From contig NZ_CP061294.1 in assembly GCF_018687515.1 (NCBI RefSeq), positions 372,001-436,000 on the forward strand: a stretch of 64,000 nucleotides of DNA. The letters run 5' to 3'. Source of the DNA: Polynucleobacter sp. MWH-Spelu-300-X4. GTDB lineage: Bacteria; Pseudomonadota; Gammaproteobacteria; Burkholderiales; Burkholderiaceae. The notes beneath the pieces are model-generated. The model worked only from the letters and a program-made list of their open reading frames with translations. It was not told the origin of the DNA and did not search any database. The stretch's first letter is position 1, and each line of letters opens with the position of its first letter. This document shows positions 54,024-64,000 of this stretch, in pieces. Position numbers and translations under genes: made by a program.

Positions 54024-54336
54024 GCGTTTTCAGCGCAGAATCAACAGATGCCTCGATTTGATCAACTTTGGACTGTAGGAGTGCCATTTGATCTAAGCTT
54101 GCGCCTGGGTTTTCTGCATGGCTGATATTCATTTTGGCGGCTTGAAGGTCGCCAGCTAGCTTAATCGCTGTCATGATGGCCGCGCGCTCAATGCTACGGT
54201 TGCCGCTGGATAAGGCAGCTTCTAGTTGTTCATCAACAATGGCTGCAGCAGCTCTTAGGCTAGCTTCGTGCTCTGGAGCAATGGCGAACGCAAATTTCTG
54301 GCCGCCTAGGGTAATTTCAATGCGATTTTGGCTCAT
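54007..54336 (-). CDS. zapA: Cell division protein ZapA
   Basis: Z-ring associated protein that cross-links FtsZ protofilaments. The 109-residue length and the start MSQNRIEITLGGQKFAFAI match ZapA; a coiled-coil C-terminal half (about residues 65-105) provides dimerisation. It overlaps the upstream ZapB-like gene by 4 bp. The last codons seem to double as the 5' strand of the 6S RNA closing stem. Confidence 0.93.
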   Translation of the reverse strand: MSQNRIEITLGGQKFAFAIAPEHEASLRAAAAIVDEQLEAALSSGNRSIERAAIMTAIKLAGDLQAAKMNISHAENPGASLDQMALLQSKVDQIEASVDSALKTLSLPG

Positions 54337-54569
54337 TGTGCATCCTGTTGATTGGCTGCCAAAAGATCCATTTGACCGTTATCGGTCTGAGGAGGGAGCT
54401 TACTTAAGATGTTCTGGATACGACCTTGAGCATCCTCAATCTTGGCTTCCAAGCTTAAGCGTTCTTTACGGGCTTGCTCTACAGCGTCTAGCAGGGCCTT
54501 TGTTTTAGCTTCTAGGCGGGCTAAGCTGTCTTGCAAACGGTTATAAGAAATGTTTGTAAGTTCTGACAT
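54333..54569 (-). CDS. ZapB-like small coiled-coil protein (TIGR02449 type)
   Basis: A 78-residue, almost entirely coiled-coil protein (YNRLQDSLARLEAKTKALLD through ARKERLSLEAKIEDAQ) found directly upstream of zapA in betaproteobacteria. The ATG at 54569 (MSELTNISYN) is preferred; ATGs at 54578 and 54623 are possible but run into the btuB terminator. A role in division with ZapA is inferred from position and shape. Confidence 0.82.
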   Translation of the reverse strand: MSELTNISYNRLQDSLARLEAKTKALLDAVEQARKERLSLEAKIEDAQGRIQNILSKLPPQTDNGQMDLLAANQQDAQ

Positions 54570-54607
54570 GATTACCATTGTATCTATCTCTACGAAGAGA
54601 GCAAGAA

Positions 54608-54635
54608 TTAAAAAGCCCGCCATAAGGCGGGCTTG
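54608..54635 (-). terminator. Intrinsic terminator of btuB
   Basis: AAGCCCGCC (54613-54621) pairs with GGCGGGCTT (54626-54634) across a 4-nt loop. On the minus strand it is followed by TTTTT, so it is a strong rho-independent terminator 20 bp after the btuB stop. Confidence 0.92.
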
Positions 54636-54653
54636 GGTTAAAGCCTGAAAATA

Positions 54654-56672
54654 CTAGAAAACATACCTACCAGTCAGACTAAAGTTGCGGCCTAGAGTTG
54701 GATAGACTGTTCTTTGGTATAAATCTAAATAATTAGGTTTATAGACCGCATAATCGTATTGTTTTTTATCCAATAAGTTGTTGATACTTGCTGTCCAGTC
54801 CCATGAACCATTTTTTAGGTTGTATCTCATATCAACATAATGCTGCTGATTGGTTCTAAATCCATTATTTTGGTTATCTCCAGATGCATAAGATTTGCCA
54901 ACCGAGCGATAAGCTAAATCTAGCATTTCTTTTGCGTTAAAGCGGGTTTCTACCCCAAAAGAACTCGTATATTCTGGAATGCTAGGAACTGATTTACCCG
55001 CGTAAGTGCCGGCCAATATTTTTGAGTTAATAGTTTGAATTTGAGCCCGTAAACTAAACATTGCTGTTAGGGTTTGGCGAGCACTTGCAAAGATACCTGT
55101 TCTTCTGGATGAAGGGTAGTTTCCGTTACCATAAATGTGTTCATCGTAACCAATCTCATTAGTGATTGAGCTTTTGTAGTAACTGAGACTATATTGTTGA
55201 GAACTGTTTTTATAGTTGATGCCAAATTCATTATCGATTGATGTTTGTGGTTTTAGCGGGTTTGATAGCGTCCACAAATTGGCTAATTGATAGTTATCGT
55301 CGGCATTAGGTAAGCGATAATTTTTCCCATGTTTTGCGTATAGCTGGGTTGATTCAATACTTCTGATGTATTGAATGTTATGAGATGTAATTCTTTGGTG
55401 ATCGCTATCAAACTCATCTCCAGAGATGTCGGCGTAATACTTCGACTGTTTGAATTTTTCCGTTCTGTAGCCGCCGATTAATCGATTATTTGAGTTGATA
55501 GTCCAATCCGAGTTAGCATAAAAACCACTGGTTGAGTGTTTGTTTGATGCGTTACTTGGCCCCCATGTAAATTCTGGAACATCTCTTGAGAATTGCCAAT
55601 CTAGCCAATCCATGCCAAGAGTCAATTTATTTTGAGGAACTAGAAAATCATCGATCCTTACTCTTGGGTTAATCTGACGTGTGGTGGATGAACTGTTGAC
55701 GCTAGCAAATGAGTTGCTAGGATATGCTTGTGAACAACTGCTGCTTAATTCGCATGCGTCTTTATCATATTGCCAATGGGTATGTTTATTTCTCTCGCTT
55801 ATATCAATCGCGTACTCGACTTGATCAATTTTTGATGATGCAAAGATCGTGATATTGCTTGACTCTGCTTTGTATTGCTCGGAGTAAATAGATTGTTGTT
55901 TGGCTTTTGAATTGTTGTTTAACCAAGTAAGTGGCAGTGTTCCAGGTAGGTTATTTCTTTGCTCATCTACGAATAAACGGATGCCAGCCTTAGTATATTG
56001 GTTAGGTTGCCATTGAATAATGGAGCCGCCAGATTGCGATGCCGTTTGATTGTTATTCCTGTAGCCCTTTGAGTTATTGGTTTCACCAAAAACGGATGCG
56101 CTGATATCGCCAAATTTTTTGGCGGTATAGAGATTGGATTGATAGGTATTGTTACTTCCGATGCCTGCTGAAACAATGTTAAGACTATCAAGATTCTTTT
56201 TGCTGATAATATTAATAACACCACCATTAGCACCATCACCATAAAGGGCGCTATTGCCGCCGCGAGTTATTTCAATTTGCTCAATAGCTTCAATTGGGAT
56301 TAGAGAAATTCTAGCTGGGGCTTGCTCATTCTCTGAAATTCTGATGCCATCTAAAAGAACTACAACATTATTGTCTGCTGAATCACCAAACCCACCTAAA
56401 TCAATAGTGGCATTAGTGTTGCCATATAAATCTTGTCGGATTGGAAGTCCGCCTATTTTCTTTAAAACATCTGCAATATTAGTTAGACCACTTTTTTGAA
56501 TTTCTACTGAAGAAATAATATTTGATTGAGGTAAAGTCTGGTTGTCCTTTTCCTGAAATCTTGAGCCATAAATCGTAATGGCACCTAATTCATTATTGGT
56601 TTGAGAAAAAGAAGAAGCGCTAGTGAGGGTTAATGCAATAGCAATAGCTAATGGTTTTTGTTTGAATGACAT
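54654..56672 (-). CDS. btuB: TonB-dependent outer membrane cobalamin receptor BtuB
   Basis: Outer membrane receptor for vitamin B12. The 672-residue protein has a signal peptide (about 1-23, core LAIAIALTLTSASSFS), a plug domain (about 40-155, with GGLPIRQDL and RGGNSALYGDGANGGVINI) and a beta-barrel ending in a terminal aromatic (LTGRYVF), as needed for BAM insertion. The cobalamin riboswitch upstream identifies the ligand class. GGAG lies 5 nt before the ATG. The TonB box is not obvious. Confidence 0.94.
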   Translation of the reverse strand: MSFKQKPLAIAIALTLTSASSFSQTNNELGAITIYGSRFQEKDNQTLPQSNIISSVEIQKSGLTNIADVLKKIGGLPIRQDLYGNTNATIDLGGFGDSADNNVVVLLDGIRISENEQAPARISLIPIEAIEQIEITRGGNSALYGDGANGGVINIISKKNLDSLNIVSAGIGSNNTYQSNLYTAKKFGDISASVFGETNNSKGYRNNNQTASQSGGSIIQWQPNQYTKAGIRLFVDEQRNNLPGTLPLTWLNNNSKAKQQSIYSEQYKAESSNITIFASSKIDQVEYAIDISERNKHTHWQYDKDACELSSSCSQAYPSNSFASVNSSSTTRQINPRVRIDDFLVPQNKLTLGMDWLDWQFSRDVPEFTWGPSNASNKHSTSGFYANSDWTINSNNRLIGGYRTEKFKQSKYYADISGDEFDSDHQRITSHNIQYIRSIESTQLYAKHGKNYRLPNADDNYQLANLWTLSNPLKPQTSIDNEFGINYKNSSQQYSLSYYKSSITNEIGYDEHIYGNGNYPSSRRTGIFASARQTLTAMFSLRAQIQTINSKILAGTYAGKSVPSIPEYTSSFGVETRFNAKEMLDLAYRSVGKSYASGDNQNNGFRTNQQHYVDMRYNLKNGSWDWTASINNLLDKKQYDYAVYKPNYLDLYQRTVYPTLGRNFSLTGRYVF

Positions 56673-56688
56673 ATCTACTCCAGTAGGC

Positions 56689-56707
56689 CATCACATTCCA
56701 TGTGATG
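56689..56707 (-). promoter_or_regulatory. Hairpin at the btuB ribosome-binding region
   Basis: CATCACAT (56689-56696) and ATGTGATG (56700-56707) pair perfectly with a 3-nt loop. The hairpin ends 16 nt before the btuB start on the minus strand, just ahead of the GGAG. It is a likely part of the riboswitch expression platform, acting on translation; no T-run follows. Confidence 0.5.
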
Positions 56708-56814
56708 AACCATTTATCTGGCCACACCCCGAACCAGAGTTAACTCAGTAATGCCAAAGGAGATAGTCAAGATAAGCTTGATTGCCACTCCCCGTAGCAT
56801 TACCACCAAAATAA

Positions 56815-56965
56815 GAGGGCTGGTTTCCGGGCTGATGAATTCCATTGCTGGTTGCTAGGCCGCCTTCCCAGATATCTCCAGTGGCTTAAAGCTTCGCTTA
56901 CTCATTTACCGTTGCGGGGGCAGCATCAGATTTGCGTTAACTCACTGACTTCCCATTTAATTTAT
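56815..56965 (-). promoter_or_regulatory. Cobalamin (adenosylcobalamin) riboswitch
   Basis: On the minus strand, in order: AATGGGAAGTC (56957 down), GATGCTGCCCCCGCAACGGT, GCCACTGG, TGGGAAGGCG, and the B12 box ATCAGCCCGGAAACCAGCC (to about 56817). These are the conserved core elements of the cobalamin riboswitch in the right order and spacing. It controls btuB, whose start is 143 nt downstream, probably turning it off when B12 is plentiful. Confidence 0.95.
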
Positions 56966-57037
56966 GCTCTGATGAGCATAAACACCACACTTACTATCTT
57001 CTATTTATTGAAGATAAGAGATTTTAGCATTTATGGT
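56961..57037. promoter_or_regulatory. Divergent btuB/btuC promoter region with two inverted repeats
   Basis: TTTATGCTC (56961-56969) faces GAGCATAAA (56974-56982) and TATCTTC (56995-57001) faces GAAGATA (57010-57016), both perfect. The roughly 100 bp between the riboswitch and btuC must hold both promoters. TTGAAG (57008-57013) and TATGGT (57032-57037), 18 bp apart, are a possible promoter for btuC. No second riboswitch is seen on the btuC side. Confidence 0.4.
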
Positions 57038-57064
57038 ATTCAAGACCCTGTATATTTCAGGGGT

Positions 57065-58021
57065 ATGAAGAAACCATCCTTATTTTTAGGCCTTATTTTT
57101 TTGGCGATGTTAAGCATTGCGGGAGCTCTTTTAATTGGCAGTGTTGCAAATGCTGACTTCTCTCTTATTTACCAGCTACGTTTGCCGCGTGTATTAGCTG
57201 CTTTTGCAGTGGGTGGATTACTAGCCATGTCAGGTTGTTTGTTACAAGTGCTGACGCGCAACCCTTTAGCTGAATCTTCTGTTCTGGGTGTTTCAGGCGG
57301 AGCATCTGTTGGAGCTTTGGCTGTTTTGATGATGGGGGGCGCAGGTACGATTTGGGTTGCAGGTGGAGCCTGGCTTGGGGCTGTATCGGTACTTGTTCTA
57401 CTTTGGTTGTTAGTGGGAGGTTACGCCACGCATCCATCTCGTTTGCTGCTGGCTGGAGTTATGGTGGCGACGGGGTGTGGGGCTATCACGAGTCTCATGA
57501 TTGCCTTTGCTTCTGATTTGGCTATGCCAGGCATGATTCATTGGTTAATGGGGGATCTGGATTCTGTGATGAGTCTCGAGGTGGTGGGGGCTCTTTTAGG
57601 TATTTGGTTGTCTGTTTTATTAATTTTGATGAAGCTAGCACCTAAAATACATTTACTTCAGTTGGGTACGGATAAGGCCTTAAGCCTAGGTGTTGATGTG
57701 CCATTTATTCAGTGGATGATGGTGTTGTTGGCTGCTTTGTGCGCTGCTGCAGCTGTTTCTGTGGCGGGATCGATCGGTTTTGTCGGTTTACTGGTGCCTC
57801 ATATGTTGCGTGCAATGGTTATAAAACGCTTGGGACCGGACCAAACTTTTTTATTACCTGCTTCAGGTTTGTTGGGTGGCATATTCTTGGTTTTATCAGA
57901 CATGGTGGCTCGAACAGTCATTGCGCCATCCCAGTTGCCGGTGGGCGTTATTACCGCATTAATTGGCGTGCCAAGTTTCTTATTTTTATTAGCGCGCTTG
58001 CGTCAGTGGAGTTCTTTATGA
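57065..58021 (+). CDS. btuC: Vitamin B12 ABC transporter permease BtuC (FecCD family)
   Basis: Inner membrane permease of the B12 importer. The 318-residue protein (start ATG at 57065, MKKPSLFLGL; the frame is open far upstream through the riboswitch region but without support) has about ten helices. YQLRLPRVLAAFAVGGLLAMSG, the NPLAESSVLGVSGGAS motif, and FVGLLVPHMLRAMV with the coupling-helix Gly are FecCD/BtuC hallmarks. It overlaps btuD by 4 bp (ATGA). Confidence 0.94.
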   Translation: MKKPSLFLGLIFLAMLSIAGALLIGSVANADFSLIYQLRLPRVLAAFAVGGLLAMSGCLLQVLTRNPLAESSVLGVSGGASVGALAVLMMGGAGTIWVAGGAWLGAVSVLVLLWLLVGGYATHPSRLLLAGVMVATGCGAITSLMIAFASDLAMPGMIHWLMGDLDSVMSLEVVGALLGIWLSVLLILMKLAPKIHLLQLGTDKALSLGVDVPFIQWMMVLLAALCAAAAVSVAGSIGFVGLLVPHMLRAMVIKRLGPDQTFLLPASGLLGGIFLVLSDMVARTVIAPSQLPVGVITALIGVPSFLFLLARLRQWSSL

Positions 58022-58809
58022 CCCAAGAAACTTTGCTGGAAGTTCAGAACTTCACATTAAGCATAGGCGAGAGAGTCTTAATTGCCGATCTTAATTGGAC
58101 AGTTAAGGTTGGAGAACGTTGGTGTTTGATCGGTCGTAATGGCGCTGGCAAGTCAACGCTATTAAAGGCTATCGCAGGTATGCAAAATCAACTGTATATG
58201 CACGGCAACATTAAGTGGAAAGGTAGAGATTTACCTTTATGTACTCCTGAAGAATTATCAAAGTTACGTGCATATGGAGAGCAATTTCCTCAGGGGGGCA
58301 TTGGCTTAAGATCAATTGATGTGGTGCTAGCCTCCCAGTGGCCATGGCGTCATGAACAAGAATCTAAAGAACTCTTAGATCATGCTATGGCTGCACTTGC
58401 TCGTTGTGATGTGCAACATTTGGCTTACGCCCCATGGCAATCGTTATCAGGGGGAGAGCGCCAGCGTGTATCGTTAGCTGCTTGCTTTGCGCAATCAACG
58501 CCTGTATTAATTTTGGATGAGCCAACTTCTCATTTGGATATCCATCATCAAGTTACTTTATTGGAGACGCTCGTTGCTGCAAGTAAATCATGTCAGCAAA
58601 CGGTTATTGCTAGTTTGCATGAGATTGGTTTGATTGGTAGAGGGTTCACTCACGCTTTGATGCTGACGGGAAAGGTTGGGGAAGCGGGAGGTTATTTAAT
58701 CGGACCAGTTGATGAGGTGGTTAATCCAATCAATTTAGAAAAATCTTTGGGGCACCCTATCTTGGAAGCAACAACTGCTTCTGGTGTGAAGGTTTTTATA
58801 CCCGCTTAA
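58018..58809 (+). CDS. btuD: Vitamin B12 ABC transporter ATP-binding protein BtuD
   Basis: ATPase of the importer. The start is ATG at 58018, overlapping the btuC stop; an in-frame extension back to 57712 is only a shadow of btuC. The 263-residue protein has Walker A GRNGAGKST, signature LSGGERQRVSL, Walker B VLILDEPTSHLD and the switch region IASLHEIGLI. The coupling to btuC, the convergent btuF and the nearby btuB support cobalamin over iron-siderophore as substrate. Confidence 0.93.
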   Translation: MTQETLLEVQNFTLSIGERVLIADLNWTVKVGERWCLIGRNGAGKSTLLKAIAGMQNQLYMHGNIKWKGRDLPLCTPEELSKLRAYGEQFPQGGIGLRSIDVVLASQWPWRHEQESKELLDHAMAALARCDVQHLAYAPWQSLSGGERQRVSLAACFAQSTPVLILDEPTSHLDIHHQVTLLETLVAASKSCQQTVIASLHEIGLIGRGFTHALMLTGKVGEAGGYLIGPVDEVVNPINLEKSLGHPILEATTASGVKVFIPA

Positions 58810-58813
58810 GTTT

Positions 58814-59727
58814 TTAATTTTTTTGGGGTGAACGAGACAAACGTATAGCCTCAATAGAGGAGCATATCTTTTCGGCGCCAATCAATATTTGAGGACTGGG
58901 CCTGCTAATGGTATCGCCATTAATTTCCACAAACCCATTGTTCTTTGTGGCGCTTAAGTTAGGTAATGATGACCACATCGACCAATCTGTTTTAATATTT
59001 TTATTATCAACAGCTGTAAAAATTATTTCAGGGTCTGCCTTTAAAACAGATTCTCTACTAACCGTCGGCACTAATAATTTTTCCGTAGCAAATAATTGCT
59101 CGCCGCCACATAGTTGAATAATGTCACCAATTAAATGCTCGCGATTTAACGTCATAAGTGGTTGAGACCAAATTTGATAGAAAACGCGTACGCGGTGCGC
59201 ATTGGTTTTTTGATCTTTTTTATATTTATTTTGCAGAGCTTTGACCTGTTGACGAAATTGTTTAGCTGATTGATCTGCAATTTGGGTGGTGCCCAGTATT
59301 CTTCCGATTGTTTCAATATCTTTGGCAATATCGTCTAACTTACGTGGTTCCGTACTCATTATTTTGGTTGAGCTATTCGCGAAATATTTTTTAAGAGCTT
59401 CTATTTGCGTACTTGGTGTGCCACTTTGCCAATAGATAATAAGCGTTGGCTGTAAGGTCTTGATACGTTCAAGATCAAGAGATCTTGCGTCACTAATAAT
59501 AGGTAAATTTTTGATGGAAGACGGTTGGTTGCTGTGAGCGCTAACACCAACCAACATGGAAGCTCCGCCTGCTGCATCAACCACTTCAGCGAGATGTGGG
59601 GTTAATGTGATAACTCTGGGTGAGCTTTGAGTGGAGGGTGTCGTATTTAAACGGGATGTTTCTGCCCAACCAGGTATAGCCATCGCTAACTGTATCGCAA
59701 CAAGTGCAATCAGATGGCGACTACTCA

Positions 59728-59728
<1 letters not shown>
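58814..59728 (-). CDS. btuF: Cobalamin-binding periplasmic protein BtuF
   Basis: Periplasmic binding protein that delivers B12 to BtuCD. The 304-residue protein has a signal peptide (LIALVAIQLAMAIPGWA, about residues 6-22) and the BtuF/TroA class III fold; VITLTPHLAEVVDAAGG and DLERIKTLQPTLIIYWQSG are characteristic, with the Trp-containing segment likely contacting the corrin. It converges on btuD (4 bp gap) and overlaps panC by one base (TAATG), so it is expressed from the minus-strand operon, not with btuCD. Confidence 0.92.
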
Positions 59729-61453
<1,725 letters not shown>

Positions 61454-61457
<4 letters not shown>

Positions 61458-61636
61458 TGATAAACGTACGCTTTTTGCTTAACACGAGCCATTTGGTTGC
61501 GTTTTTGCTCTTCTGGAGTAATAGGAGCCTTATCCCATAAAAGGGCTCGGCCCTCTTGCTGAGATTGCTCTAATTCAGGCTTTGTAGCCTTTAATTCTTC
61601 CAAAAAGAGGGTGATATTTGATTTGTAATGGGCCAT
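61454..61636 (-). CDS. DUF3460 family protein
   Basis: A 60-residue soluble basic protein of DUF3460, a family typical of Burkholderiales and often found before scpA. It starts MAHYKSNITLFLEELKA and has the conserved GRALLWDK. It overlaps scpA by ATGA and is therefore translationally coupled to it. Function unknown. Confidence 0.85.
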
Positions 61637-61663
61637 AGTTCCTCAATTGTAGCGATTTGTAGA

Positions 61664-63391
61664 CTAGCTTCCTATAGAAAGCTTACATTGGGTCAAACTA
61701 ATCTCCCGAGCCCGCTCAAAGGCGCTTTCTAGGTCGGGAAGAGAGTTTTCCTCGCCTATTTGCTGAATAAAGCCACTTCTAGTCATTAATGAGGCGGGTT
61801 GCTCATTAGCCGCGCATACTAAAAGTGTCCCTCCTGATTTTTTGAGTTCTTTATCTAGGACTTTAAGACTGTCAATGCCACTGGTATCAATATTAATTAG
61901 TTGGTGCATTTCCAAAATCATCACTTGAGGAACTTTTGTCACCGCATGGGACGAGCTATAGAGATTTTCTATTTTGTCGATGGCGCCAAAAAATAAAGAG
62001 CCATAAATTTTGTAGGCAGTGATCGTCGGGCGAGAGGCGTTGTTGTCAATAAGATGCAAGTCGTCAGCGGCTATTAAGTGATCGGGTAGCGCTATTGACT
62101 CAATTTGAGTTAAGGATGAGATACGGTAAATAAAGAAAATGCAGGCTAAAACCAGTCCCGCTTCAACAGCCACAGTTAGATCAAAAATAACTGTTAAAAA
62201 GAAAGTGCCCAAAAGAACTGAGCGATAAGTGAGATTAAATTGTTTTAAGCGTTTGAATTCATGGATATCAAACATATTCCATGCGATATAAATCAAAATG
62301 GCTGCTAATGCCGCTAATGGAATATCAACAGCTAACGGCGCTGCTAAGACCATGATCGATAGAATCACGATGGAATGAATGATTCCTGATATCGGGGACT
62401 GAGCGCCTGCCTTAGCGTTTGTGGCAGTTCTTGCAATGGTTCCCGTGACTGGCAGGCCGCCAAAAAATGGCACGATCATATTGGCAATGCCTTGCCCCAT
62501 GAGTTCTTGATTAGGATTGTGTTTATCGTCTGAAAGATTGTCTGCTACTCGAGCACATAACAGTGACTCAATCGCACCTAGGATGGCGATTGTTAATGTT
62601 GGCGCAAATAGATATTTGGCTGTTTCCCAATCTAAATTCGGAATGGTTGGGGTGGGTAAGCTATTAGGTATGCTGCCAAAACGTGTGCCAATGGTGGTGA
62701 TGGGTAGCTCTAGTAATTTACTAATGACAGTTGCTGTCATCAAGGCAACAATGATTCCTGGAATATTGTTAAGCCATGGCCAATGTTTCGTTAGAGGCGC
62801 AATGATTTTTGGCCAAAGAATGATGATTAAGAGTGAGCCAGCGCAAACTAGTGTGGCGTAGGGGTTGGCCGTGTTGGCATGAACTGCGAAAGCATGTATT
62901 TGTGAAAAGAAATCACCAGACAGTTTGCTGATTTCAAGGCCAAATGCATCACGTATTTGAGACAGGCCAATTAGAACCGCAATACCACTAGTGAAGCCAA
63001 TAATGATTGCTACGGGGATGAAGCGAATAAGATTGCCGACTCTTAAGAGGCCCATGGTAAACAGTAAAGAGCCTGCTAAAAATGTGGACAGAATTAAATT
63101 AGGCACACCATAACGCTCGACAATGCCGTACACGATGACAACAAATGCTCCGGCAGGTCCTCCAATTTGAACTTTGCTGCCACCAAATGCTGAGATTAAA
63201 AAACCACCAATTACTGCGGAAATTAAACCTGCTTCAGGTTTGAGACCTGAAGCAATCGCAAAAGCAATGGCGAGCGGTAAAGCAATCACGCCAACCGTGA
63301 TGCCGCTACTTAAATCTTTAACAAAATGTTTGCTAGAGTAGCCTTTAGCGGCGTCAACGATTTTGGGTCGAAAACGCGCTAAATGAATCAT
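61664..63391 (-). CDS. SulP family anion transporter with STAS domain
   Basis: A 575-residue transporter with about 12-14 helices followed by a cytoplasmic STAS domain (about residues 445-560). [41 protein letters not shown] and the STAS segment [14 protein letters not shown] are typical of SulP. Sulfate and bicarbonate are both possible substrates; the absence of a CysPTWA-type sulfate importer in the cys locus here makes sulfate attractive, but this is inference. Its ATG overlaps the metG stop as ATGA. Confidence 0.92.
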   Translation of the reverse strand: MIHLARFRPKIVDAAKGYSSKHFVKDLSSGITVGVIALPLAIAFAIASGLKPEAGLISAVIGGFLISAFGGSKVQIGGPAGAFVVIVYGIVERYGVPNLILSTFLAGSLLFTMGLLRVGNLIRFIPVAIIIGFTSGIAVLIGLSQIRDAFGLEISKLSGDFFSQIHAFAVHANTANPYATLVCAGSLLIIILWPKIIAPLTKHWPWLNNIPGIIVALMTATVISKLLELPITTIGTRFGSIPNSLPTPTIPNLDWETAKYLFAPTLTIAILGAIESLLCARVADNLSDDKHNPNQELMGQGIANMIVPFFGGLPVTGTIARTATNAKAGAQSPISGIIHSIVILSIMVLAAPLAVDIPLAALAAILIYIAWNMFDIHEFKRLKQFNLTYRSVLLGTFFLTVIFDLTVAVEAGLVLACIFFIYRISSLTQIESIALPDHLIAADDLHLIDNNASRPTITAYKIYGSLFFGAIDKIENLYSSSHAVTKVPQVMILEMHQLINIDTSGIDSLKVLDKELKKSGGTLLVCAANEQPASLMTRSGFIQQIGEENSLPDLESAFERAREISLTQCKLSIGS

Positions 63392-64000
63392 TGCTGGTTG
63401 GCGGCGATTAACTTATCAATTAAGGCCGGATCAATTCGGGTCATTAAATGTTGATAAGGGTTGACGGCTTGCTGACTATGAATAGATTGTTTGATATCAG
63501 CCCATGCCATTGGCGCGATACCAAAAAATTTTTCAACATTAGCAGCAACTTCAGGAATCACAGGTTTAAGGTAAAGCGTTAAACGTCTAAAAGCCTCAAG
63601 TGTGACGCTGCAAACAGTTTGCAATTCTTTTTCGCGAGTTGGATCTTTGGCTATTTCCCATGGCTTATTGGTATCAACAAATGCGTTAACAGCATCGGCT
63701 AATTCCATCACGGTGCGTAGTGCTTTCGCGTATTCGCGGCTTTCATATAAGTTGGCAATCTCTTCGCTAGCATCAGCTAATTGTGTCAAGAGTGGATGAC
63801 TCATTGCCGCATCATCGACTAAACCATTAAAGCGTTTAACTAGGAAGCCCGCGCTACGGCTAGCAATATTGATATATTTACCTAATAAATCACTGTTGAC
63901 GCGAGCAGTAAAGTCTTGAAGATTTAGATCCAAGTCTTCCATAGAAGCATTTAATTTTGCCGCGAAGTAATAGCGTAACCATTCTGGGTTAAGGCCGCAT
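63388..64000 (-). CDS. metG: Methionyl-tRNA synthetase, C-terminal part (5' end beyond window)
   Basis: The last 204 codons of metG are inside the window. The frame enters at the right edge with [19 protein letters not shown] and continues into [20 protein letters not shown] and the anticodon-binding helices with [17 protein letters not shown]. The protein ends at KLIAANQQ soon after the anticodon-binding domain, so the usual C-terminal EMAP/Trbp111-like tRNA-binding and dimerisation domain (about 120 residues in E. coli) is absent. The stop overlaps the sulP start. Confidence 0.95.
   Translation of the reverse strand, partial: CGLNPEWLRYYFAAKLNASMEDLDLNLQDFTARVNSDLLGKYINIASRSAGFLVKRFNGLVDDAAMSHPLLTQLADASEEIANLYESREYAKALRTVMELADAVNAFVDTNKPWEIAKDPTREKELQTVCSVTLEAFRRLTLYLKPVIPEVAANVEKFFGIAPMAWADIKQSIHSQQAVNPYQHLMTRIDPALIDKLIAANQQ

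Noticed and set aside
53862..54125. Plus-strand open frame across the 6S RNA and zapA
   Set aside because: The sequence is explained by 6S RNA and zapA on the other strand; the translation resembles no protein.
56961..57016. A second riboswitch for btuCD
   Set aside because: The repeats are short hairpins without the conserved B12 core on the plus strand.
56852..57064. 71-residue N-terminal extension of btuC
   Set aside because: The extension is antisense to the cobalamin riboswitch, is not family-like, and the ATG at 57065 gives the normal BtuC start.
57712..58017. 102-residue N-terminal extension of btuD
   Set aside because: It lies in another frame of the well-conserved btuC; the ATGA overlap at 58018 is the normal coupling.

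Overview
The window is a stretch of chromosomal core genome from a betaproteobacterium, most likely Burkholderiaceae of the Polynucleobacter kind (inference). The grounds are moderate-to-low GC, compact gene packing with many ATGA or TAATG overlaps, Burkholderiales-type proteins (DUF3460, DUF934 beside sulfite reductase, a Bug/TctC binding protein, a CysB-type regulator beside the cys genes) and a 6S RNA gene behind zapA. I saw no insertion sequence, prophage, CRISPR array or integrated element. About 70 protein genes, two tRNAs, one 6S RNA and one cobalamin riboswitch can be supported. Both ends cut genes: lpxK at the left and metG at the right.

Layout. 1-9 kb: exbB-exbD-lpxK (minus), xseA, a PuuD-type membrane protein, yajQ, murB, an AEC carrier, xerD, plsY and a UspA protein. 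9-15 kb: a Dabb protein, a toxin-less HigA-type antitoxin with its own palindrome, tRNA-Lys, amiC, tsaE, queG, azlCD, a DUF2892 protein with an ArsR regulator of the persulfide-sensing type, and a GlcG/HbpS protein. 15-31.5 kb: an RhlE-type helicase, gluQ, dnaE, two LPS glycosyltransferases beside msbA, and a long minus-strand run yebC, purD, hemF, nadD, rsfS, rlmH, maf, rng. 31.5-48 kb: quinone oxidoreductase, a beta-hydroxyacid dehydrogenase, tRNA-Leu, rlmJ, then the sulfate assimilation locus (cysB divergent from tauE-cysI-DUF934-cysH-cysD-cysN-cobA, with cbiX convergent), lptFG, pepA, holC and lgt.

48-64 kb: a malonate locus (GntR regulator, malonyl-CoA decarboxylase, Bug binding protein, malonyl-CoA synthetase) with a perfect 24-bp palindrome directly before the regulator; a TauE/SafE protein and a small cytochrome c; 6S RNA, zapA and a ZapB-like gene; a vitamin B12 uptake locus (cobalamin riboswitch-btuB, divergent btuC-btuD, convergent btuF); then panC, scpA, DUF3460, a SulP transporter and a metG that ends without the usual C-terminal tRNA-binding domain.

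Working together: sulfate is activated by CysDN, APS is reduced directly by a [4Fe-4S] CysH, and sulfite goes to sulfide by a siroheme CysI whose cofactor is supplied by CobA and CbiX. Malonate is captured, activated by MatB and decarboxylated to acetyl-CoA. B12 is scavenged by BtuB-BtuF-BtuCD. I did not find a convincing wholly new system. The items most worth a second look are the autoregulated, apparently leaderless malonate regulator, the 6S RNA whose closing stem appears to run into zapA codons, the orphan antitoxin, the thiol-switch ArsR pair, the C-terminally short MetG and the 72-bp convergent overlap of cobA and cbiX.
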